From Linum tenue (taxonomy: Eukaryota; Streptophyta; Magnoliopsida; Malpighiales; Linaceae), in the NCBI GenBank assembly GCA_946122785.1, contig CAMGYJ010000006.1, positions 52,720,066 to 52,784,065 on the forward strand: a DNA stretch of 64,000 nt, in the 5' to 3' direction. Shown one piece after another: positions 20,058-32,700 of this stretch (position 1 is the stretch's first letter; each line of letters opens with the position of its first letter). Made by a program: the position numbers and the translations under genes. Below the pieces are notes generated by a model. That model saw nothing but the letters and a program-made list of their open reading frames with translations. It was not told the DNA's origin and searched no databases.

Positions 20058-21300
20058 GAAGTGTTCTTCAATTGGACGAAGTTGGGACGTTTGATGAAAA
20101 GCTGGAAATTCCACACTGGCACGCCTAAAATTCCACACGGCCGTGTGAATTGGCCGTGTGGCACCACTTTGCCCGGGCAAATCGCACTGGCCGTGTATGG
20201 GACCCCTTGTGGCCGTGTGGAAAGTCCAGGGAGCTCACACGGGCATGCCTAAAATTCCACACGGCCATGTGGTTTTTGCCGTGTAGCGTAACTGAAGCCA
20301 CTTTAGTGAAACGCGAGGTTTTGCACTTCCACACGGGCAGCTGGGGATTTCACACGGCCGTGTGATCGGGCAGAACTGGGTTTTAACCCAATTTCGAGTC
20401 TTTTGAAGGGGAATCGACTTTTTGGAGCAAAAACAGAGCCCTAAAGAGAGAAAGTGCGAAGAACACCCCCAAAGAGTAGGTTTTGGAGCTGGGTTTCATC
20501 AATAAAGCTTGGAAATCATCCATGGAGTGAAGATTGACATCCCAGAGCAGATTCTTCCAATTGTTACGAGTATGACTGCTTTGTATTCTGTTTTCCTCTC
20601 TCTCTCTATGGAGTAGAACTTTCTCTCACTTGGGTATGAAGAACCCTAGTTCCATGTGTTAGGGATCTTGATTGTAATGACTTGGGATTGTTATACTGAT
20701 TGATTTTAATCGATTGATGCATGATTCATTGAGTCAATTGAAGCTTGATCATCTTTTCTTGATTTCTGTTGCAACCTGAGAAAGATAGAATCTAATTAGG
20801 TTGTTAGAGCTTCATCAATAGGTAGTGGTAGATTGGTTATACGAGAGTTAATCAATTTACTGCTTTGTACTGGAACCCAATTCCAGTAATGGAGTTCTGC
20901 GTTCATAGCCTTAGCTTTCTATCCCGGTGAAGACTAGTCGTCTGCCGGGTAGTTGGACTGAGAGGGCTTGGTCAGCTTAAGAGATTCCAAGCTACTGTCG
21001 GATCTTCCTCAGTTTAATCAACAATTAATCAACCCAGGGTAATTACAACTGAAACCTAACTAAGGAGCTAGGGGGACTCATTCCCGAGTGACTCTTCCTT
21101 TGCTTTAGAAAACCGAACCATTTTCTGCTTTCTTACTACTTTTAGTTAAAATCACAATCACTCAACTTAGTTTGCTAGATAACAGATATTCACGAAGTAG
21201 GCAGTAGATCTAGACCCCGGGTTGACAATTAGAGCTTGCCTGTTACTGCATTTCCGGACTGCGATTACACTTGGTCGCAGTTTGGTGTTGTGTTTTAGCG
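20058..21300 (+). repeat. LTR copy (5'-truncated) of same family as 18183-18694
   Basis: The first 540 bp are inverted at 18183-18620. Further features are CACGGCCGTG palindromes, a CTCTCTCTCTCTATGG leader, an AACTAAGGAGCTAGGGGGAC block and a 3' end GTTTTAGCGTGTCA that resembles the end of a Gypsy LTR. The following bases (from 21303) are an unrelated inverted Copia fragment, so the element's internal region is missing. Confidence 0.55.
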
Positions 21301-21302
21301 TG

Positions 21303-22143
21303 TCAACCTTTTTCCTTAAAACTGAGACCCTTGATGTCGAGAAGACTTAAAGAGTTCATGTTCTTCGTCATCTGTGGAATATTCCTGACTTTGTTCACAG
21401 TGTAGAACAAACCATCATGTGTCCGAATCTTGATAGACCCGATTACAACCACCTTGCAGACAACTCCATTCACTATAACCACGTTGAGAAGCAATCCTTA
21501 TTCAGAGACATATGATATGAGGTTGCAGTATCCAGAAATCACACATCGACACGATGTTCCTTCTCATCTACAGCCAAGGCGAGATCATCTTTAGAACTAT
21601 TCTCCACTTCTGGCACGTCGACAGAACCTTGATTCTTTTAATGCCCTCTCTTTCTGGAAAAGTTGTACTTCCAATGCCCCACTTCCTTATAGATGTGACA
21701 GGCATCGCTTGGTTAAGGACCAGGACCCTTAGAATTCGAGTTTCTGTTCGAATCCCCTTTACTAGATTTCTTGTTTCCGTTTCCACTTGTGACAGCCAAC
21801 CCCGATGCTTCACCACCTATACTAGATCCGGATGCCTTATGTCTGATCTCTCTCATGTGAAGAGCATATCAAAGGTGTAGCTTCTTGCATCTATATTACA
21901 CAAATCCAACAAAATAGAATTAAGTTGTTCCAGATGTTCCCTCAAAGGCCTACCTTCTTGCATCCTCAAGTTGAACAACCATTGCTTGAGATGCAGCTTG
22001 TTCATTAGAGACTTAGTCATGTGCAGACTCTCCAGCTTCAACCATAAGCCCGCAACAATCTTTTCAGCAATGACTTCAATGATGACGTCATCAGCAATGG
22101 TAGCATGATGATCGAGTGGGACTTCTCCTCCAAGGTATTTCAC
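21303..22143 (-). pseudogene. Copia gag-protease fragment, inverted
   Basis: Read on the minus strand: DDVIIEVIAEKIVAGLWLKL, then ESLHMTKSLMNKLHLKQWLF and GRPLREHLEQLNSILLDL (the Gag UBN2 block), then a degraded zinc knuckle CHIYKEVGHWKYN (second Cys and last Cys lost), then the protease region with FLDTATSYHM in place of the usual LDSGA-HM, then KVVVIGSIKIRTHDGLF and NMNSLSLLDIKGLSF. Stops and frame changes separate the parts. It is opposite in orientation to the Copia pieces at 17.7-19.6 kb. Confidence 0.85.
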
Positions 22144-22172
22144 TCATCGTCATCGACCGCTGCCTTCTTGTG

Positions 22173-23160
22173 TTATGGATCAGGAGGCGGGACCAGCTCA
22201 TAGTGGTCTCCGGTTTTCTTGTGAGCAGGCTTAGCTACCTGCAGTTTCGGCCGCCACTCCTCCTTGATCTTTTCCTTTGGTGACGGAGTGGATAGGAGTG
22301 GTGGCGAAGGTATGGGAGGGGGGTCCTGCAAAATGGGAAGCACTGAAGGATACACGACAGGCTCGTGCTTCTGGTGAGAAACGACATGCAAAGGCGATGA
22401 AGCAGGGAGAGTATTAGCAATGGAAAATGTTATTCGCTCCTCCCCATCCCTCAAGACTAAGGTCTCATCATGCACATCTATGAGAGCCTTGGCGGTGGCC
22501 AGGAAAGGTCTTCCTAGTATAAGGAGCACTTCTGTATCTTCATTGATGTCCAAGACAACAAAATCCACAGGATAAAAGAATCTGCCAACCTTAACCAGAA
22601 GGTCTTCCAAAGTGGCTAGCTCGCTCAGCCTCCGCTTCTTCGAGAGAAGCTCCTTCAGGAACTTCGCGTACCTAGGCATCAGAGATAGTGCCTCCATGAA
22701 GGGCACTTGAACATGCAGCTTCCTAAGCATGGACGAGAAGTTGCCGAACTCTGCCTCTAGCCTATCTTTGTAAATCCTGGTGGGAAAAGGGAGCTTAGGC
22801 TTATATTCAGCCACTACTGGTTGTGGCTTTGGAGCTTGATCCTCTGGCTCCTTTTCCATCACCAGGTCTTCTTCCGGCTCTAGGGTGATCTGGGTCACCT
22901 TCTTGGCACTCTTCTGCGGCGCATCCGCAGTCATAGTCCCACTTCTCAGCTTACTGGCGTGCAACCCCTCCTTATGATTTCTGGGATTCGGTAGGGGTTG
23001 GCAAGGAAGTGTGCCAGCCGGTCGGGAAGCAAGGGCATCTGCTAGGTGCCCGATCTTCGTGTCCATATCCTACAGGAGTGCCTGCTAGTTTCTCTGGCCA
23101 GCTTCCATCTCCATGAATTTGCCTGTGACCTTGTGTTTCGCATATAGCCATCTGATTATT
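22173..23160 (-). pseudogene. Athila-type Gag-protease fragment with active-site deletion
   Basis: A long open frame (297 codons, 23066 to 22173) preceded by related sequence up to about 23160 (NNQMAICETQ...). It reads IGHLADALASRPAGTLP, a KLRSG block, KPKLPFPTRI, then MPRYAKFLKELLSKKRRLSE, the run-up to the Athila/Tat protease. The next residues are EDLLVKVGRFFYPVDFVVLD and LILGRPFLATAKALIDVHD, which belong to the end of the protease. About 70-80 residues including the expected D-(L/S/T)-G-A catalytic motif are missing, yet the frame is preserved. A proline-rich tail ends ELVPPPDP. It directly abuts the LINE fragment. Confidence 0.85.
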
Positions 23161-23161
23161 C

Positions 23162-24131
23162 ACTGTGTTTCGCATCCCAAGTATTTATCCTGCAGGCTTG
23201 CCACCGACACCCCAAGAAAGGCTGCCAAGCTTGCTCTCTCCTGTTCACTTACATTAGCATTAGTGGAAATGGTGGATTTCTGCAAATTAATCCGTTGTCC
23301 ACTCACGAGACCATACTCCTCAAAAATATGTAAAAGGTGAGCACATTCAGGGATAGATGCATGAAGGAACAAGTATGTATCATCAACAAACATTAAATGC
23401 GAAGTAACAGGGGCCCTACGATGAATCCTCAACCCATGAAGGCTGCTGGTATGAAGTTCATTAACAATTTTAGCCGTAAAGGCCTCAGTATATAAAGCAA
23501 ACAGCAAAAGGGAGAGAGGGTCACCTTGGCGAATGCCACGTTCCGGTTTAAAGTACCCATATGTACCACCATTAATGTTGACGGAGAAGCTAACTGTTGA
23601 GATGCAGGTTTTGATCCACCGTAGCCAAGTCTGGCAGAACCCAAAATCCTACAGGATTGTGAGAAGAAAAGAGCACTCGACACGGTCGTAAGCCTTCTCC
23701 ATGACAAGTTTTAAGGCCATCCATTTCTCCTGAACCTGTACCTTTGTTTTAAGAAAATGCATTACCTCTTGACCAATTAGAATATTGTCAGTTATACAAC
23801 GACCACGCACAAAACCATTCTGATTCAAGCTGACTAAGTTAGGAAGAATCGCATTAAGTCTACCAACAAGAATTTTAGCTATGATTTTATAGAAAACCTG
23901 ACATAGACTAATTGGCCGAAGTTGGCGCATCGTGTCTGCATTTGGCACTTTAGGAAGGATTGTAATGCATGTGTGGTTGAAGCTCTGCAGCAACCTGCCT
24001 GAAGCAAAGAAAGATAGCACCGCCGCACTTATGTCTCGCCCTATGGTGTCCCAGTCTCGCCCTATGATTTCGAATAAAGATTGGATGGGTTTAAAAAATA
24101 GGAGAGCGTCTGAATTCATTGAAGGCGTCAA
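23162..24131 (-). pseudogene. LINE (L1-type) reverse transcriptase fragment
   Basis: On the minus strand: ITILPKVPNADTMRQLRPIS, then LCQVFYKIIAKILVGRL, NQNGFVRGRCITDNILIGQE and LVMEKAYDRVE, all conserved blocks of plant non-LTR reverse transcriptases. After a frame change come RGIRQGDPLS-like sequence and MFVDDTYLF, where the catalytic F-A-D-D box reads F-V-D-D. It then continues to GLVSGQRINLQKSTI. The first catalytic Asp (in KAYDRV) is present. The 5' end (endonuclease) and 3' end are missing. Confidence 0.9.
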
Positions 24132-24384
24132 TACATTTATCTAGTTCGCTTTTCCTCATTCTACCAATCAATGTCATTCGTTGCGCTTTGCGCAATGTGT
24201 GGAAAGGCCGATTTAAGAATCATTCAGAAGTGAAGTTTCATCTGTTAAATAAATGGAATCTTAAGGCATTACACAAACTGATACTCCCATGGATAAGTTG
24301 CAAATAATAATATGAGGGCACCCACTAGTAAAGAAATTAAGGAAGATCCTACCTATGGTAAATTAGTGAAACAATTGACAATAT

Positions 24385-25200
24385 GGATGGATTGATACAT
24401 GATGCATAAGTCATGGGAAGCGACGAAGAAGATTTTGGGGTTGGAGAAGAAGAGCCTAATAAAGACACGACTATCTTCTATCGCTTGCTCAAAGAGGCTA
24501 ATAAGAAAAAGCACTCAATTTGCGAGCATGCTATACTAGCCACAATTGTGAAATTGCTCCATCTCAAAAGCCTTCCCAAGTGGACTAACAACTCGTTCGA
24601 TGATTTGCTTAGCATTATGAGAGAACTTATTCCAAATAGCAAGTGTAATTTGCCTGAATCATTCATTAGTGCGAAAAGTACACTACTAATTTAGGTCTTC
24701 ACTATGAGAAATGTGATGTTTGTGAGAACAATTGCACATTGTATTGGGGTGCTTTACAAAGGCGATGATGCATCTCCCGATAAAGAGTACTGAATTCTGA
24801 ATGAAGTGAGTGGGAGTTGCATTGCATCTGGAGAGATAAGGTATACTTATTTAAGTGCGAATAGTTTGATGTGCTCATAGAAGTGGGTACAAATTAGATG
24901 AGTACTTAATCACTAGTGTCTGAGCCAATCGTCACCTGAAAACAAAGGAACCATTATTTTAGCATGTCAAGTGGAACAAGTTCTCTACATTGAAGATCCT
25001 CGAGACCCTAATTGGTTAGTGGTAATGAAAGTACGACCTCAAGACCTATACAACATGCAGTGGTGGAGCTCAATGATGTTACTGATGCTGAAGTAGAAGT
25101 TGGTTATTGTGACAATAACCAGTCATTTCAAGAAGAAGAAAAAAATGAAGAGAGACGTGCAACAAGGTCGTTGGATTATGATGATGATATTCGGCTACAA
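24385..25200 (+). pseudogene. CACTA transposase remnant (TNP2 N-terminal region plus DUF4216)
   Basis: The plus frame from 24413 reads DEEDFGVGEEEPNKDTTIFY, RLLKEANKKKHSICEHAILA, then LLHLKSLPKWTNNSFDDLLS and LIPNSKCNLPESF, the start of a plant TNP2-like transposase. A YEKCDVCENNCTLYW-like block follows in a neighbouring frame (about 24700-24750). At 24963 the sequence ACQVEQVLYIEDPRDPNW, then LVVMKVRPQDLYNM, is the C-terminal DUF4216 signature. The catalytic core between them is deleted. The acidic tail (25070-25200) is degraded. Confidence 0.85.
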
Positions 25201-25878
25201 TGATCTGATGTACTGGTAGAACAAATTCCTCTTGAAATGCCACAACAAATTGAAAATTTTAGGAAATGGTGATCCTAAGAAAGAGGAAGAGAATTATCTA
25301 CTAGTGTCTGAATACGAAGATAACAATAATGACGATGATGAGGATATCCATTATTCTAAGACGACATGTTCAAATTTGTGTTTTTTTTTTTTACTATTAT
25401 AGAGGAATAATATAATTTATGTTCTTGATCTAATTTTACAATATTGTTGATTGGGTGTTCTCATTTATTTAATAACTCTGTTGCTAAACACGTATAAAAT
25501 TTTAATGTGGGCAAAAATTTATACTTAACTTATCTGTATTTTACTTACCATGACAAAAATTTAATGTGGGCAAATAATTAGTTAAGTTTTTGGAGCCAAA
25601 ATTTTAATGTTGGCGACCAAAAGAAGGTGCAGGCTTGGCCCCTATTATTTTCTCAGGCTGGAAAAAAAATTGCGTTAATCCATAGGAGTTTTTTATAGTA
25701 AAATAAAAAAGAATTTACGGTGCAGTTTGGATTTATGTTCATTTCAGTTTGGAAATGAAGAGGCGGGCGCCAAACAAATTTTTTGGGTTTGGCGGCAAAC
25801 TAAATTTTTGGAAAAGGAAATAAAAGGGTCTTAGGTTTGGGGGAAGCAATCAGATCTTATTCCAATTCCATCTCTAAG
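25201..25878. other. Decayed 3' flank of the CACTA remnant, no gene
   Basis: Asp/Glu-coding scraps continue to about 25360, then AT-rich sequence with a T11 run. Nothing further recognised. Confidence 0.4.
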
Positions 25879-26322
25879 GCTAAATACAATGTGTGGAGGA
25901 GTCTCCATATTTGGGGAGATATACAAAGGATTCCGAAATTTGGGGTGAGAATGGGGTTTCCCTAAATATAGAGACTCACCAAAATCTGTCACGTAGTTTT
26001 TATTTTTCTTTTTAAGATTTTAGGAGTTAATTAGGGGTTTAGTTAGAGGTTTAATTAGATTAATCATTTTCAAGTGTTTGTGTAAACTCAAATTAGGTTC
26101 ATAATTTTTGCCAAAAAATTCAGTCTCGAAATTTAACAAAATTCTATAACAAAATTTGTATTTACAAATGATGACGAACTATACAAAAATTAACATGAAC
26201 AAATTATATTAAAGCTTCGATAAGTACATTTTTAAGTAAATGAAAAACTGAAAAAATTAAGATCCCCAAATATAGGAGGCTTTTTAGTATGCTATATAGT
26301 ATGAGTGCTTTACTATTATAGC
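25879..26322. mobile_element. Candidate MITE (weak)
   Basis: GGCTAAATACAATGTGTGGA...CTCCATATTTGGGGAG at the left resembles the inverse of the right end (CCCCAAATATAGGAGGC...CTATTATAGCC). Pairing is imperfect and no target duplication is clear. The interior has no ORF. Confidence 0.3.
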
Positions 26323-26449
26323 CATTAGATTGTGTTAATTATTATGAGTCATTGGATCTTGTTCAATTAATTATTTTTTAATTTTATTCTAGTATTGGCT
26401 ACCTGTTGCACCGGTTGACAAGTTAATAATAATTAAAAAATTAAATTAG

Positions 26450-29400
26450 AAGCTTCAATGACTTCTCCGTTCCAATTCTCTTCGACGACTTCTATTCAAA
26501 AAAAATTCTCTTCGACGACGGTGAAGGAGCTGAGCAGAGGGTGACGGCAAGCGAGTGTGACGAGCAAGGGGCGACACGGATTCTGAAATAGATCGACGGC
26601 GAGTGCGCTGGGTAAAGGAAGAAATAGGGTTTCGTGGCATCTCCAGTCGATATAGAAGGGGGTTAGCAGGTCGACGGTGAACCAAATTCTGATATAGGGT
26701 TTTCGCGGTGCTCCTCTCCCCCGATTGTGCTTCGTCGCCTCTTTGTTGTGCCACCGGTGCGAACACAATGGTGGCGTTTCCTCGTCGATAGTGAAGGTGG
26801 AGACAACGACGCGAACTGGATCTTCAAATAGGTTGACGACGACACTGTAACTTGGGACTGAGCAGGGGATTCATTGGGTCTTCAATTGGTTGCAGCTTTG
26901 CCGTGTTTCTTCCTTCAAGCTTTCAGGTAATAAAGATGATCCTCAGATTCTGAATGTTTCTGCATTTCTCACTTCAAATCCTTCTTCTTTCACCTGTTAC
27001 TTCTTTCTCATCGTCTGACTAAAAGAACCCCAAACTCGGCCCTCATTTGTAGAGACAACCCTTCCTTCTTTTTTCATCATTTTAGCTCACTATAAGTTTC
27101 AATTATGATTGTTCTTGTATAATGCTTCTGGGTTTGATGGAAAGTGTATGAAATATGAAGAATTGGAGATCATCATTAGGGAATTGAAGATTTTATGTGA
27201 GTGTATCGTTAATTGGGTTTGTTTGTGTTTTGTTGCATTGATCATTACCATGGACATTCATAACCTTAAACGATGTTGCTACTTCTGTCTAGTTGATAAT
27301 CCAATCGATTTGTAGTCTTGTACTAGCATTGCAGGTGTCGCAAAAAGACTAGAAATGCAGGTTGTGTTCAATCCTGTACTATATGGTTTTGTGTTCAATC
27401 CTGTACTATCTGGTTATTACTCTCAATGAAATTAAATCCTCTTCTGTTGTAGATAATGACTCGTAGATTGCATGTCAATAGTCTTGGATTTGTGTAGCTG
27501 ATACTCTCTGCAAAAACTGTTGGTCTATGGTGTTCATGCCATCTTGTATGCCCTCTAGTTTGTGGGGTGATGAAATTGCTTACCAAGACAAAAAGGAAAG
27601 AAAGAAAATAAAAAACTCAAACAGAGCATAATAGAGAGATAGTAGAGGTAAAGCAAAGACATGTTAATCTCAGAAACTAAAATAGTCCACGGTTTATTAC
27701 AGTTGCAAAAGATATAGTGACATATATGAACAGATTTTGATATTAGAGCACTCATAGACAGGATTTATATCCTACAAGGATCATACAAATTGACTATTTG
27801 CCTGGAGGAGTATAATAGCTGACTTGATTAGTAGGGTTAGAGCACCCTCTATCCTACTTTCTTTTAGTTGTATCGTTCGTCGATTTATCATAAGAATTGT
27901 TCTACATCCAAGTGTTTGCGGAAATACACCATGATTGCTTATGGCTTCCATGTGTTTGACGTTATGTCCGTGTGGAATACTGAACTAGGAAAACAACGAG
28001 CCTGAATTACTTAATGCCCCATCCGTAGTACGTAATAGTTAATACAATAGGAATCCTTTATTCTAGGACGCTTTTGTAATGCCACAAGGATTTGCAGTAT
28101 TAGCATCACCTTAATCGTAACCTGTCTATGATTTTGTTGTTTACGTGAGTTTACTTTTATTTTTTGTATTATGTGTAGGGACTTTGATCTGGTAACTCTT
28201 TCAGCTGCTACACGTTGGATTTAGAATTCAATTTCTCTTGTGATAGAGCTGCAATCTCAGTCTTCCATTCCAGGCAAGTTACTGAAATCTCGCCCTTTTA
28301 ACTTCAGCCGTGAATTGTTATTCAAGATCGTTTGTTTGTGCCTCTTTGATTTCTACTCATGACACTTACCCTGATGTTGATTGTGCTTTCGGTCATCACA
28401 ATTATGACCTGCATATTTGAAAGTAGTTGTACTTTGCTGTATGGAATAGCTACTGTGTGATTGATGGTGTGAATTTATTTGGTACTTTTACGCAATGGAT
28501 ATGCTTGTGCTTTTTGATTGAATGCGTGCATGGTTAGAGCCCGGCTTATGCTCTCTTCTATCTATAGTGATGGCAATGTCAGTATAGTGCATTATTGGTG
28601 TGGTTAAACAAGTCTATGCCTATCAACCTGCTACATCAAAACCTCAATCGCATATATTATGATTAGAACTATTAACCTAGCCTACAACCATTTGGAATGG
28701 ATTTGTGCTTCCTAGCCTGTTGAATTAGAGGTTTTGTTTGCACAAATTTGTAATCAAGACTTATGTTCATCCTTTCATTATGAATTATATGTTGTGATGT
28801 GCAGGCTGAAGCAATGTATAGAGTAGCACTCAATAATCCTTTCCTTTCATCATTTCTTATCATTAGTTTACTACCAATCTCAATACTGTTTATCTTAACT
28901 AACTATGTATAGAACCTTCTGGTGAAAGAACAACACAGAAACCAATCTCAGCATTCCCCCTTATCTGGATTTTGCTCTACTATGATGAGTTGCAAGCCGA
29001 AGCTAAGAATAGATTCTAGGAAACAATAATTATTTTTCAAAACTTTACTAGATATCAATTTTCCCGTCACTATCTTAACCAGTGGCGGAGCCAGACAATT
29101 GACCAAGGGGGTGCTTCCATGAAAAGATGTCACGGCTGTGAAATTTCCAGAATTAGCCGTGAGAATGTTTAGTGGAATCTGGGTGTTTTTAGTTTCACGA
29201 CTTAGTTTAACGACCATAATTTATGAAGCCAAAGCTGTGAGATTGCCTGGGGATATGAAAACTGCTCTTTACTTCTCACGTGGCATGTCACGGCCGTGAG
29301 AATTGAGAATGAACTGTGTGAACTGTTTAATGAAAGCTGGGATTTTTGGGTGAAATTTATATATGCCAATGGCGGATTTCATGGTTAATTAGTGTACTCA

Positions 29401-29778
29401 GGTATTGAGGTAGGGGTTTTCAGTTCTTCTGGTAGTTGGAACTTGATACCGAGGCAAGTGTGCTTGTGAGCTCTGGTATAGTCTTGCATTTTTTCAATAT
29501 TGATAAAAGCCATATATTGAAAACCAAGATTGAACTCATTACCTGGAGAATGTGTTTACCAAATAATTAAATGATCCTTTTCTAGAATGAAACTTTGTCA
29601 TAACCACGTTTTCTAGAATGTGTTTAACTGTGAAAGTTGCTTCTTTAGATCACTAGAGGACGACTATGGCTTTGTGTATTTTGTTTGTAGTCTTCGGCAT
29701 GCTTATAATTCGTGTTTCAAGGCATGCTTATAATTTTGTTGATGTTTTAATTTTGCAGTTTGTTAAAATTGTTCTATA
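26450..29778 (+). other. Leader-like region upstream of the Ulp1-type pseudogene
   Basis: 26450-26925 is GC-richer and ends ...TTTCAG|GTAATA, a good splice donor. 28177-28273 looks like a small non-coding exon (after TGTGTAG, ending at CCAG|GCAAGT). An acceptor TTTTGCAG ends at 29758, shortly before the first coding ATG. I infer a 5' untranslated region with large introns. Within it, 29085-29330 contains GTGGCGGAGCCAG and several CACGGC(C/T)GTGA motifs. No coding frame recognised. Confidence 0.35.
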
Positions 29779-32700
29779 ATGAAGACGAAGAGGCATGACC
29801 TTTTTAGCACGCGATGTTCTCTGAGGAAAGTATTCTCCCTAGTCTCAAATTTAGAGGCTTGTCAATAAGAGGCCATTAAGAGATGTGGCTTTGGTCGGAT
29901 TCTTGAAATCAAAGGAAGAATGTTACAACGTGAGTTGTTGGAGAAACTTTTAAAGAGCTTTAATCTGGAAGAAAGCACAATTAAGGCGTATGGGGTGAAA
30001 GTGCATATTTCGGCCAAAGATTTCCAGCGAATTATGGGTGTCCCCTAGGGAGGGACGGATATCGTCTTGGATGGTGAAGAAGTGGTTGGAAGATCCGAGG
30101 AACTGAAAGAATTTAGAGTGTATTCGACTCGTGACTGTGATCGACAGGCGATTTCCACAAGCTTAATGCGAAAGACATTGTTGAAGATAAAAGAGAGCAG
30201 CGACCTATTTGTTAAAACTTTTATATTGTATGTAATGGGGTGCTATTAGTACCTACAAGAAGAGATGGCATTTCGTTATCTTTGGTATACGCTGTCACCG
30301 ATGTTGCGGACATTCCGAAGAAGAATTGGGCATCCTATTGCTTCAATGAATTGGTGAAATGCATGTGCAACCATAATGCTGATGGGAAAAAGTATATACC
30401 TGGTTGCTTGCTGTTTTTGGAGGCAAATAATTGATAATCCCTACTTTCTACATATTCGTAATGATTAATCATCATGTTGATTATAGCTTTTTTTGTAGTT
30501 AATATTCTTGGAGCATGCAAATGGTATTTTCCACACCATTGATGGAAGTTTGGATTTGATGAGTAGGGGGAGCGGAGACGTAGAGTTATTGTTAACGAGA
30601 GTGGTAAGACTGATAGTGCAAAATGGTATATTTGTTTCTTGGGTAATTAACATAAACGGTCACAAATCTTTACACTTTGTACAAAACGGTCACAAACCTT
30701 TATTTTTGCACGATTCGATAATAAACGTTTGACCGTATAACAAAACAATCATTCCTTCCTTCTCCATCCAAAGTTCTGTTAGTTTTGTCCAGTCAGCACT
30801 CCACGTCATCAAAAATATTAATAAAAAATTGAACTTAAATCAAACCACCCAACCCAACGGCCCAACCCACCCGACTCTATAGAGCGTGCCCCAATTTCAG
30901 AAAATAAAACCCTCCACCTCCCTTAAAGTCACTCGTCGCCGACTCGCCGTCGACCACGAGCTCCATGAATTGAACACTCAGCTTGGAATCTTCGACGAGG
31001 CGGTCTGTTTGTACTTCGGAGAAGAAAGGCTAAAAGGGAGACCAACCAACCAATGATACCAACCTTTGAAACCTTCCTCTACATCATCGCCCAATCATTC
31101 TCCTTCTTGACCCCAAAACATAAAGATTCCCCAAAATTCCCAAAACCAATTTACTAACTATTTTTTCAGAGATCTTTGTTGTCGAAAACTTCTCACCTTT
31201 TTCAAGTTCCGGGGCTTGATTCTTCTCACTGTTCGTCGGAAACTCCGGCGGGAGAAGTGGAGGCGATCGGAAGGTCGTTTCCAATCTCGCCAGGTCCGGG
31301 CTGTAGTTCCTTGCCAGCCGTATTGTCTGGTTATTGAAGAAAGGTTGCATACGGATCTCTGATCCACCTTGCTGTTGTTCTCGAGTATCTCGCTGTCGAG
31401 GTAATTTTCTCAGATAGAATTCTGCTCTTCACCATGGCGAGATTGGATTTTAATTTTGAAGTAATCAAAATGTTTTGATCCATCTCAGCTTCTCTATAAT
31501 AATCACATATTGAACAACAAATTAGTTTTGTTGATTTTAACAGGAAGTGGAACTTGTTGAGGAGTGATGGAGATGGGAATCTACGGTCGGGGAGGGTAAC
31601 AGAGTTCGGGTGGGTTGAATCGTCTCCAAAGGGTTGGATCGTTTGGTTAAATTGAGTGGTTTGGTGAATTTTTTTATTATTATTATTGGTGACGTGGAAT
31701 GCTGACTGGACAAAACTAACAGAAATTTGGATGGAGAAGGACGGAATGACAGTTTTGTTATACCCTCAAATGTTTATTATTGAATCGTGCAAAAATAAAG
31801 GTTTGTGACTGTTTTGTACAAAGTGTAAAGGTTTATGACCATTTATGTCAATTACCCTTTGTTTCTTTTGACGAGTTGGAGCATGCTAATGGTACATTTG
31901 GTTCCCTTTTTAATTAATTTATAGATTTCCGGCAGTTCGGGGAAAAGATCATCTGAGGATGCAGGTTTGAAATCACCTCCAAGGAAACGGGGAAAAGAAG
32001 ACGGGAAACGGCACAAAACCGACGGGGATGAGATGCTTCTCTGTGAGCGTATTGATGCTCGGTTTAGTACCATGGAGGCTAGATTGACAACTTCAGTCAA
32101 GAATTTAAAGTCGCAATGGGTGATGCTGCTTCTAGAGGTGAGGAGCTAATGGGTCGGGTTATGAAAATGGAGAATGAATTTCGGGCATTTAAAGACAAAA
32201 TTGGTACTGCAGTGAAGTCAATTATAGAGGCAGTGAAACCAACTATAGGTGACCCGTTGTCAAGGGAGCAGCCTACTGAATTGAAAAAGAATGATCAGAA
32301 GGATGCGGCTGATAATGTGAAAGCTTCTGCAGCTGTTTTGTTGCCAACGGAGTAGCTTATCAGAGGGGAAAAGGGCAATTAGAAGGGTGAGGTTGAAAAA
32401 CCAAGTGAACCCATTTCTCCTACCTCCGAATGTGTCAAGACTCAAGGGTTAGGTGTTAAGAATTGGGGAGAGGCTAAGGGCAAAATTGGAGATGACAACT
32501 GTTCTTAATCACCTTCTGTCAAAGTTGTGAAAAAGTCTCCTTGCGAGCAGGCGAAAGCGTCTAAAGTTGAGAAATTCATACTTTTGAGTGATGAAAGTGT
32601 TGCTGCTAATGATGGTTGTGCCAAGACTGTGAAGGTATTACAATTGATTAAGTTTTCTAATTATTTGTTCTTATGGTGTGGTTACTAATGAACTGGTTTT

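Noticed and set aside
20061..20365. Overlapping open frames on both strands rich in His, Gly and Arg
   Set aside because: They are by-products of the CACACGGCCGTGTGG palindromes within an LTR.
31084..31350. 88-codon minus-strand frame inside the third gene-capturing element
   Set aside because: No family recognised, and the plus-strand frame and splice-like sites suggest the captured piece reads the other way.
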